DNA from: Candidatus Cloacimonadota bacterium
GTDB taxonomy: Bacteria > Cloacimonadota > Cloacimonadia > Cloacimonadales > JAJBBL01
Reading direction: 5' to 3'
Assembly (NCBI GenBank): GCA_019429305.1
Contig: JAHYIR010000017.1
Coordinates: 1-41,549, forward strand
Length of the DNA: 41,549 nucleotides
The position numbers and the translations under genes were made by a program. Positions 33,091 through 39,472 of the stretch are shown here, one piece after another (positions within the stretch are counted from its first letter, which is position 1; each line of letters begins with the position of its first letter). A model generated the notes under the pieces. The model saw nothing but the letters and a program-made list of their open reading frames with translations. It did not search any database and was not told where the DNA came from.

Positions 33091-34479
33091 ATGAACAGAT
33101 CAATGATTGAAAAGGAATCGCTTACTTCTAATAGTCACTCCCTGAGATTATTTACATCCTTATTGGCTTTCTTAGCGATATTGTTGATATCAACGGCTTT
33201 TGCCCTCTTTACAATGGCAAGCTGGACAGTCTTTTTCTACTTTGTTATCGGCTACCTGCTGGTCACGGAAAGCAAGGTCGGATTAGTTGCCTTTGCGCTT
33301 AGTTATCATATTATTTTTACCAGCTTTAATGCAGTAACCGGCACCTATCTACCTCAGCTATTTTATGGAGTTTTCGTAATTGTCTTATTATTAATCTTTT
33401 ATGCTAATGTCATTGGTTTCCAGATCCGTCTGCCGTCACTAAAAATGGATAAGTATGTCTTGATAATGATCTTGTATTTAGCAATCTCGGTCTTTTTCAT
33501 CACCCCAGACAGAGATTTCGGTAGCGAAAAGTTAAGAAATTTCATAACCAATGTTATCCTGTTTTATATTCCTATTTTATTAGTAAAGTTAGGGAGCGAT
33601 TTCAATGCTGTAGTTAAGGGGATCGTTATTTTCGGTGCCTTTTTCACAGGATTTTGTCTGTTAAGTCTATTTGGTTTAGAAACATTCTTCGGTGGTGATA
33701 TACACGGAAGATTTTCCACACTGGGATTGAATTCCATCTGGGTCGCCCGTCATCTCACTTTCAGTATTCTGGCTAATCTTTACTTCATAAAGATCTATCT
33801 CGAACAACCGGAAAAGAATATCGGCAAGATATCTATTCTCATCTTCTTGGTGCTTTTACAGGGTTTTCTGACCTTTTTAACCGGCTCGAGAGGTCCGCTT
33901 TTATCAATAATAGTGGCGATTGCATTCATTGTCCTGATCTCAATCCGTCTCCGCTTTTTTTATATCATAGTCATAGCACTCGTCTCGATCATTCTTGTAC
34001 TCGCTTTTATACAGTTCATGCCGTCTCACATAGCTGACAGATTGCTCTCCAGAGATCCTAAAAGCCAAATCACTGTTCAATTAAGACTTGCAGCAAACTT
34101 ACAGGCATTAGAACTGTTTTGGCAGAATAAAATTGCCGGAGCTGGTTTAGGGAGTTTTCGGGGAGTATCATTCTTGCGTTTCCCCCATAATGTCTTTACC
34201 GAAACCCTGGCTGAATTAGGGCTGATAGGTTTCTCGATCTTCATGTTGATCTTGCTTGCCGGAGTGAATTACCTGATCAAGATGAGCAAGAAGATCGATA
34301 GATCCATTTTATACTTGATAATTGCTTTTTTTATCACTGCTGTCGTGAATATAAATTTCGGAGAGCTCATTGGTGGTACTTATTATCTCTACTTTTCATT
34401 AGGTTTGATCTATTGTGCGAGGGTATTATCTCTTGATCAAGAAGAGAAAAAAGAGTTGTCCACGAATGAACAGAGATGA
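33091..34479 (+). CDS. O-antigen polymerase/ligase-like membrane protein (Wzy family)
   Basis: About 462 residues, with roughly 11 transmembrane segments. The signature of the Wzy_C/O-antigen ligase family is the large loop near residues 330-375 containing RLAANLQALELF, AGAGLGSFRGVSF and FPHNVFTETLAELGLIG, with the His of the PHN motif. GSRGPLLS precedes a cluster of helices, also typical. The start could be the ATG at 33091 or a TTG at 33085; neither has a strong ribosome-binding site. It lies 23 bp after the flippase gene. Polymerase is more likely than ligase because of the Wzz/Wzx context, but sequence alone does not decide. Confidence 0.85.
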   Translation: MNRSMIEKESLTSNSHSLRLFTSLLAFLAILLISTAFALFTMASWTVFFYFVIGYLLVTESKVGLVAFALSYHIIFTSFNAVTGTYLPQLFYGVFVIVLLLIFYANVIGFQIRLPSLKMDKYVLIMILYLAISVFFITPDRDFGSEKLRNFITNVILFYIPILLVKLGSDFNAVVKGIVIFGAFFTGFCLLSLFGLETFFGGDIHGRFSTLGLNSIWVARHLTFSILANLYFIKIYLEQPEKNIGKISILIFLVLLQGFLTFLTGSRGPLLSIIVAIAFIVLISIRLRFFYIIVIALVSIILVLAFIQFMPSHIADRLLSRDPKSQITVQLRLAANLQALELFWQNKIAGAGLGSFRGVSFLRFPHNVFTETLAELGLIGFSIFMLILLAGVNYLIKMSKKIDRSILYLIIAFFITAVVNINFGELIGGTYYLYFSLGLIYCARVLSLDQEEKKELSTNEQR

Positions 34480-34502
34480 TAAAGAATTAACACACAAAAA
34501 AG

Positions 34503-34534
34503 GGTGGAAAGGTGGAATGGTGATAGGGGTTAGG
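34503..34534 (+). repeat. Octamer array between the Wzy-like and GT4 genes (4 units)
   Basis: Units GGTGGAAA, GGTGGAAT, GGTGATAG, GGGTTAGG. It starts 23 bp after the stop of the wzy-like gene, behind an A6 run, and ends 7 bp before the ATG of the GT4 gene, where its last unit may serve as the ribosome-binding site. The unit type matches the array at the glyQ stop. Confidence 0.8.
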
Positions 34535-34541
34535 TTTTAGA

Positions 34542-35648
34542 ATGAAGATCGCAATCAACTGCTGTTATTATGGCAAAACATCCGGAGGTATAAAGGAATA
34601 TATCTACAATCTGGTAATTAATCTTTTAAGGGAAGATAAGAAGAACAGCTATTTATTCTATGTTTCGATCGATGATCTTGATTATTGGATCGAAACCATG
34701 CCGGCAGAAGCAACATACAAGATCTTTCCCTTTAAGCGTAGACAGAAGATAAAGCGTGCTTTGTTGCAGCCTAACTTCTGGAAAAAAGAATATGAAATAG
34801 AAAAATTCGCTATATTTCATTCACCCTTCTTTCATGTTCCGTATATAGAGGGATGTAAAAAGATCATAACTGTCCACGATCTAAGATTCCGTAGATATCC
34901 TGGTAGTTATACCTTTTTTAGACGCATATATGTCAGACATGCTTTTCAAAGATCGCTCAAGATGGTTGATAAGATCATAACAGTATCAGAATTCACCAAA
35001 AAAGAGATCTTATCCTTCTACTCTTTTGATCCAAACCATATCATACCGATACACGAAGCAGTTGATCAAACAAGATTCAAGATCAGTTTTGATGATGAGC
35101 TATTACTCGAAAAGACCGGCTTAAAAAATAATTACCTGTTGACTGTAGGTCATTTGGAGCCACGCAAGAATTACCCTCTTCTGATCAAAGCAATAGAGGA
35201 ATTGAACAGAGATTCTGCTCATCAAATGACCTTGGTTATAGTCGGTAAGAAAAATTATAAGTATCAACCAACCCTAAGGGCGATTGATAAGGCGAAAAAT
35301 GTCAAATATCTGGACTTTGTTGATCATGAAACCTTATTGAGCTTGTATAAAAATGCCCTTCTCTTTATCTTCCCTTCTATATATGAAGGGTTTGGGTTTC
35401 CTCCATTGGAAGCAGCTCAGTTCGGTGTTCCTTCTGTAGTAAGCAATGTATCGAGTATTCCTGAGATCTGTGGAGATGGGGCTCTCTATTTCGATCCTTT
35501 CTCAAAAGAAGATCTGATCCGTGCCATTAAAGAAGCAATCGAAAAAAGAACAGAACTACAAAAGAAGGCAATCGCAAATCTGGAGAGGTTTTCATGGAAA
35601 TTGACAGCTAAAAAGACCAGCGAGTTATATAAAGAGTTGACTTCATAA
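34542..35648 (+). CDS. Glycosyltransferase family 4
   Basis: GT-B enzyme, 368 residues. N-terminal glycine motif YYGKTSGGIKEYIYNLV, acceptor-side HSPFFHVPY and ITVHDLRFRRYPGSY, and the donor-binding domain with LLTVGHLEPRKNYPLLIKA and the E-x7-E element YEGFGFPPLEAAQFGVPSVVSN. This profile (HDLRF, GHLEPRKN) resembles mannosyl- or rhamnosyl-transferases of the GT4 MtfB/WbdA group. Its stop codon is followed at once by CCACAGATGGACACAGATG and then the third composite repeat. Sugar specificity is not readable. Confidence 0.88.
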   Translation: MKIAINCCYYGKTSGGIKEYIYNLVINLLREDKKNSYLFYVSIDDLDYWIETMPAEATYKIFPFKRRQKIKRALLQPNFWKKEYEIEKFAIFHSPFFHVPYIEGCKKIITVHDLRFRRYPGSYTFFRRIYVRHAFQRSLKMVDKIITVSEFTKKEILSFYSFDPNHIIPIHEAVDQTRFKISFDDELLLEKTGLKNNYLLTVGHLEPRKNYPLLIKAIEELNRDSAHQMTLVIVGKKNYKYQPTLRAIDKAKNVKYLDFVDHETLLSLYKNALLFIFPSIYEGFGFPPLEAAQFGVPSVVSNVSSIPEICGDGALYFDPFSKEDLIRAIKEAIEKRTELQKKAIANLERFSWKLTAKKTSELYKELTS

Positions 35649-35667
35649 CCACAGATGGACACAGATG

Positions 35668-35739
35668 AAAAAAGTGATCAGTAATCAGTGAGCAGTGATC
35701 AGGAAAAACCAATGGGAAAAATAGCAAGCCCATTGGGAG
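35668..35739 (+). repeat. Composite repeat copy 3: four heptamers plus perfect CCAATGGG hairpin
   Basis: A6 run, then GTGATCA, GTAATCA, GTGAGCA, GTGATCA (35674-35701), then GGAAAAA and the hairpin CCAATGGG (35709-35716), a 12-base loop ending TAGCAAG, CCCATTGG (35729-35736), then GAG. The head matches copies 1 and 2 while the heptamers match the array after kamE, so heads and tails are exchangeable. In front lies CCACAGATGGACACAGATG. It follows one GT4 gene and precedes another by 40 bp. Confidence 0.88.
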
Positions 35740-35779
35740 TGAACGGTATGTTAAAAATAAAGCCTATATTGCAGGAAAA

Positions 35780-36973
35780 ATGCCTAAGATAAAGATCCTG
35801 CGGATCATAACAAGATTGAACATCGGGGGACCGGCAATACATACGGTCCTTTTAACAGCATACCTTAACAATGAGCAGTTTGAATCTCATCTGGTAGCGG
35901 GAAAGATCGAAGATAATGAAGCAGATATGTCATACTTTGCAGCCCAACATGACGTTACCCCTATTTATGTTAAAAAAATGAGCCGTGAACTGAGATTCTT
36001 ACAGGATTGGCACGCTTTTATCGACATCTTCCGGATAATCAAGAAAATAAAACCGGATATAGTTCATACCCATACTGCAAAAGCGGGCATGTTGGGGAGA
36101 TCAGCTGCTATCCTGCTGAGAGTACCAATAATAATCCATACCTTTCATGGGAACGTGTTCCGAGAATATTTCGGTAAGCTGAAAACCTGTTTATTTATCT
36201 TCATTGAAAGAGCCCTGGCTCACTTTACCACTAAGATAATCGCTATCAGCCAGCAACAGAAGAATGAGCTCATTGCTTATAAAATTGCTAGTGAGAAAAA
36301 AATAGCGGTGATCAATCTCGGTTTTCAGTTAGATAGTGTTATTCCATCGACAAGAGATCGTAATAAATTCAGAAGTAGATACAACATCCCTGCTGACGGA
36401 GTACTTATCGGTATTGTTGGAAGATTAGTGCCCGTTAAGAATCATCAGCTCTTTTTAGAGATCGCTCACGAATTGCTGCAAAAGAGAGACATCTATTTTG
36501 CCATTATAGGTGACGGAGAACTCAGAGAGAGTCTTGAAGAGGAGATCAAGAAGAGGAATATTGCTCATAGAGTTTTAATTACCGGATTTATTGAAGATCT
36601 TAAGCCGGTCTATTCAGATCTTGATCTGGTTTTGTTGACCTCAAACAATGAAGGTACACCGGTTGCTGTCATAGAAGCCATGGCTTGTCAAAAGATAGTG
36701 ATGTCAACAAAAGTCGGCGGGGTTGAAGATCTGATCATTCATGGAGTCAATGGATTCATCTTCCCACCTAAAGAAAAAGAGGGATTTGTAAAAGAGATCG
36801 CTAACTGGCTCCATCATCCTGAACAATATCAAAATATAGGATCAGAAGCTTATCGATCAGTCATAGAAAAGTTTTCTTTAGAGACACTAATAAACAATAT
36901 CAAAGCTCTCTATGAAGAACTAAGGGCTAAGAGCGAAGAGCTAAGGGCGAAGGGCGAAGGGCGAAGAGGATGA
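35780..36973 (+). CDS. Glycosyltransferase family 4 with repeat-derived C-terminus
   Basis: GT-B enzyme, 397 residues, similar in motif layout to the GT4 at 11735: RLNIGGPAIHTVLL, VHTHTAKAGMLGRSAAI, HTFHGNVFREYF, IVGRLVPVKNH, IIGDGELRESL and the E-x7-E element NNEGTPVAVIEAMACQKIVMS. GCAGGA lies just before the ATG. The last 17 residues, a charged repeat of the type ELRAKSE, are encoded by seven heptamers (36920-36968) and are not part of the family; the normal domain ends around LINNIKALYEE. The same array supplies the ribosome-binding region of the next gene, whose ATG is 6 bp downstream. Confidence 0.9.
   Translation: MPKIKILRIITRLNIGGPAIHTVLLTAYLNNEQFESHLVAGKIEDNEADMSYFAAQHDVTPIYVKKMSRELRFLQDWHAFIDIFRIIKKIKPDIVHTHTAKAGMLGRSAAILLRVPIIIHTFHGNVFREYFGKLKTCLFIFIERALAHFTTKIIAISQQQKNELIAYKIASEKKIAVINLGFQLDSVIPSTRDRNKFRSRYNIPADGVLIGIVGRLVPVKNHQLFLEIAHELLQKRDIYFAIIGDGELRESLEEEIKKRNIAHRVLITGFIEDLKPVYSDLDLVLLTSNNEGTPVAVIEAMACQKIVMSTKVGGVEDLIIHGVNGFIFPPKEKEGFVKEIANWLHHPEQYQNIGSEAYRSVIEKFSLETLINNIKALYEELRAKSEELRAKGEGRRG
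36920..36968 (+). repeat. Heptamer array at the 3' end of the GT4 gene (7 units)
   Basis: Seven units (CTAAGGG, CTAAGAG, CGAAGAG, CTAAGGG, CGAAGGG twice, CGAAGAG) in perfect phase, ending in GATGA where the stop TGA (36971-36973) occurs. The AGAGGAT at its end is also the likely ribosome-binding site for the GT2 gene at 36980. Confidence 0.92.
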
Positions 36974-36979
36974 CAGATA

Positions 36980-37906
36980 ATGGATAATCTCCCCCTTATT
37001 TCTTGTATTACTCCAACTTTTAATCGCTCAAGTTTGATCAGAGAAGCAATAGAGAGTAATCTTGCTCAAATATATCCGAACTGGGAAATGCTGATCATAG
37101 ACGATCAATCAACTGATGATACTTGGCAGGTAATCAATGATTATGCGGAAAAAGACGCTCGTATCCGCTGCTTCAAGAACCCTCTGAAGGGGGCAAACAA
37201 TGCCCGGAATCTTGGTATCGAACAGGCAAAAGGGAAGTACCTGGTCTTCCTGGATGATGACGATGTAAACCTGCCGCACAGGTTCAAGAGTCAGGTTGAG
37301 TGCCTGCAAAAAAGCGGTTCCAGGTTTATCCTCACAGGTTTTGAGATCAGAGACCGCTCAAATAAACTATATAAAAAGACCAACAGGAAAATATTACAGG
37401 GGATAGCGGCACACTTTTTAGTTCGTTGGATGATAGAAAAGACCCTTATACAAGAAGCAGGCTGCTTTGATCCTGAGATGATGTCAATGCAAGAGATCGA
37501 ACTGAGTTACCGGATCGCCACTCTATATACTTTTGATCAGCAAGACGATGTTGTTGTTAAGGTCTATAATACACACGATTCTATCAGCAAGGGGATCAGC
37601 GGCATAAAGGGCAAACTCAAGCTCATTGACAAAGCCGGACATCTCATGCCTGCAGAAGAAAAAGCTTCCTGGTACTACGCTATAGCTCTGAATTCACTGA
37701 GAATAAATAGAATAGATGATGCTTTGCATTATTTTGGCAAAGCAACCGACTTGTCTAAGCAGCTAAAAAAACATGAGAGAGTTTTCAGAGCAGTTGCAAT
37801 TCTCTCAGTTAAACTGAAAGCAGGTCTTTGGAGTTCAAGATTACTTGCCAGAACCTTTAAACAGAAATTCTCCGAAATAGTGAACCACAGAGTAATTCAG
37901 TGTTAG
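36980..37906 (+). CDS. Glycosyltransferase family 2
   Basis: GT-A fold enzyme, 308 residues: CITPTFNRSSLIREAIES at the N-terminus, the nucleotide-binding IIDDQSTDDTW, KGANNARNLGIEQAKGKYLVFLDDDDV with the DXD metal site near residue 93, and a C-terminal helical tail (about 220-308) outside the family core. It is the last gene of glycan cluster 2. It probably adds a sugar to the lipid-linked repeat unit; the specificity is unknown. Converges on truA with 74 bp between, where no intrinsic terminator is seen but a heptamer array belonging to truA is. Confidence 0.9.
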   Translation: MDNLPLISCITPTFNRSSLIREAIESNLAQIYPNWEMLIIDDQSTDDTWQVINDYAEKDARIRCFKNPLKGANNARNLGIEQAKGKYLVFLDDDDVNLPHRFKSQVECLQKSGSRFILTGFEIRDRSNKLYKKTNRKILQGIAAHFLVRWMIEKTLIQEAGCFDPEMMSMQEIELSYRIATLYTFDQQDDVVVKVYNTHDSISKGISGIKGKLKLIDKAGHLMPAEEKASWYYAIALNSLRINRIDDALHYFGKATDLSKQLKKHERVFRAVAILSVKLKAGLWSSRLLARTFKQKFSEIVNHRVIQC

Positions 37907-37953
37907 AAAAAATGCTTCGTCAGATATTTAAAGCTAACTATCTTACTCCCCCC

Positions 37954-37974
37954 TCACGACTGACAACTCACAAC
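37954..37974 (-). repeat. Heptamer array after the truA stop (3 units)
   Basis: On the truA strand: stop TGA, an A-run, then GTTGTGA, GTTGTCA, GTCGTGA and a degenerate GGGGGGA. The junction from stop through the first unit is almost the same as after the CoA-transferase A gene (3666), although the genes are unrelated. Confidence 0.8.
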
Positions 37975-37980
37975 TTTTTT

Positions 37981-38739
37981 TCACTCTCTCGCAAACTCTC
38001 CCTCAGGATATAGAACATCTACCAGATACAAACCCTGTGGTGGTGCAGTATAAACGAGATGCAAATATTTTCTGTTCCCAGCCAGAAGCTGTTGAACAAT
38101 ATAGTAAATATCATCTTCATCTGATAATCTGACCAGAGTCCCGATTATCCTTCTCACCATATTGTGCAAAAACCTATCGGCAGCTATTTCAAAGATGAAA
38201 TCCTCTTCTGTTTCAGAAAAAGTGCAATGATCAACCACTGAAATAAATGTGTTAATATCTTCACTTTTCCGGCAGAAAAACTCAAAATCGGTCCTTCCCA
38301 AGAATAGGGGAAGACATTTGTCAATTCTCACTTTTTCGATCTTGTATTTAGGAAAATAGCTCTTATAGAGGCGATTAAATGGTGTAAGTTCTTTTGCTAT
38401 GATGAATTTGTATTTTCTGCCAATTGCCTGATAACGGGCATTGAAATCATCAACTACCCTATAAACTTTGATGATCTGCATATCTTTAGGCAGTTTAGTG
38501 ATCAGGGCTAATTTGATCTGTTCAGGGGTCATCCGGATCGGAAAATCAAAATGAGCATACTGATTCAGAGCATGTACTCCCGTATCAGTTCTGGAAGAAC
38601 CGATAGTTGTGATCGTTTCTTTAGCTATTTCACTCAGTGCTCTCTCCAGTTCACCCTGTACTGTTCTCTGATGCGGTTGTTTCTGCCATCCCTGAAAAGC
38701 AGAACCATCATAAGCTAATCTTACTACAAATCTCGACAC
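37981..38739 (-). CDS. truA: tRNA pseudouridine(38-40) synthase
   Basis: Isomerises uridines 38-40 in tRNA anticodon stems. 252 residues, the family's size. The catalytic Asp52 lies in GSSRTDTGVHALNQ; the N-terminal LAYDGSAFQGWQKQP and the later FLHNMVRRIIGTLVR are also conserved TruA segments. The start is GTG at 38739 with GGAG about 5 nt upstream. It is the last gene of a minus-strand run with a membrane protein and a TPR protein, 25 bp after the membrane protein gene. Confidence 0.95.
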   Translation of the reverse strand: MSRFVVRLAYDGSAFQGWQKQPHQRTVQGELERALSEIAKETITTIGSSRTDTGVHALNQYAHFDFPIRMTPEQIKLALITKLPKDMQIIKVYRVVDDFNARYQAIGRKYKFIIAKELTPFNRLYKSYFPKYKIEKVRIDKCLPLFLGRTDFEFFCRKSEDINTFISVVDHCTFSETEEDFIFEIAADRFLHNMVRRIIGTLVRLSDEDDIYYIVQQLLAGNRKYLHLVYTAPPQGLYLVDVLYPEGEFARE

Positions 38740-38764
38740 AGCATCTCCATCTTTATTTTCTTGC

Positions 38765-39472
38765 TCATACAGCTAAAATAAAGATATATGCAGTCAGTAA
38801 AAAAGTCAAATAGACATTTGCCCAATGATAGAATTCACTCTCTGCGGTTGACTTAGAGCTTAGTAATCTGTGAGTTTTTGATTCTATGTGATCTGTTTGG
38901 GAATATGCATTATTGAAAGCATCGATGACGACTTTGATGACATCATCAATCTTGTTGATCTTATTCTTACAATCTCTGATCTCAGTATAAAACATCTTAA
39001 CAAAAAATCCTGTTGCCAGAGCAAAGACAAACATCTGATTGATCAAACTCAATCTTCTAAGCTGTTCTGTTTCTTGCAAAAAACCTTTTAAGCGGGTTGT
39101 CTTCAACAGAAAAATTGAGAATAACAACAGCAAGGTTATCCTTCCCAGAAAGATCAATTGTTCCTGCCAGGAGATCTTGAAAATCAAACCTAAGATCAGA
39201 TAAGAGATAAAGAAAGGTAGGATGTTCAGCAGTATCTTCAGATACCGGCTAATGATCCCTAAGTCCAGAAACAACCAAAGTATAGTTACTATAAAAACTG
39301 CCGGTAAGTATTGCCATTTAACTAAAAGGGTGCCGACGATACCTATCAGAACAACAAGGAACTTAAAAAAGATATTCTGTTGATAGTAGATCTGAGGAGA
39401 GATCCGGTAACTAATCAAGTATTCTATTCTCAATTTTGTCGTCAGGTCCGGAAGATCTTGTACCTGCACCAT
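38765..39472 (-). CDS. Polytopic membrane protein, possibly EcfT/CbiQ-like
   Basis: About 236 residues with five or six hydrophobic segments (FLVVLIGIVGTLLV, LPAVFIVTILWLFL, ILLNILPFFISYLILGLIF, ITLLLLFSIFLL, a C-terminal LTFLLTAYIFIL). The helical segment around RRLSLINQMFVFALATGFFVKMFYTEI recalls the coupling region of EcfT, the permease of energy-coupling-factor transporters, but the match is loose and no ECF ATPase is present. An ATG at 39553 is possible but would overlap the TPR gene by 143 bp; I suggest 39472, and a TTG closer to the TPR stop (39411) cannot be excluded. Probably co-transcribed with the TPR gene and truA. Confidence 0.5.
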   Translation of the reverse strand: MVQVQDLPDLTTKLRIEYLISYRISPQIYYQQNIFFKFLVVLIGIVGTLLVKWQYLPAVFIVTILWLFLDLGIISRYLKILLNILPFFISYLILGLIFKISWQEQLIFLGRITLLLLFSIFLLKTTRLKGFLQETEQLRRLSLINQMFVFALATGFFVKMFYTEIRDCKNKINKIDDVIKVVIDAFNNAYSQTDHIESKTHRLLSSKSTAESEFYHWANVYLTFLLTAYIFILAV

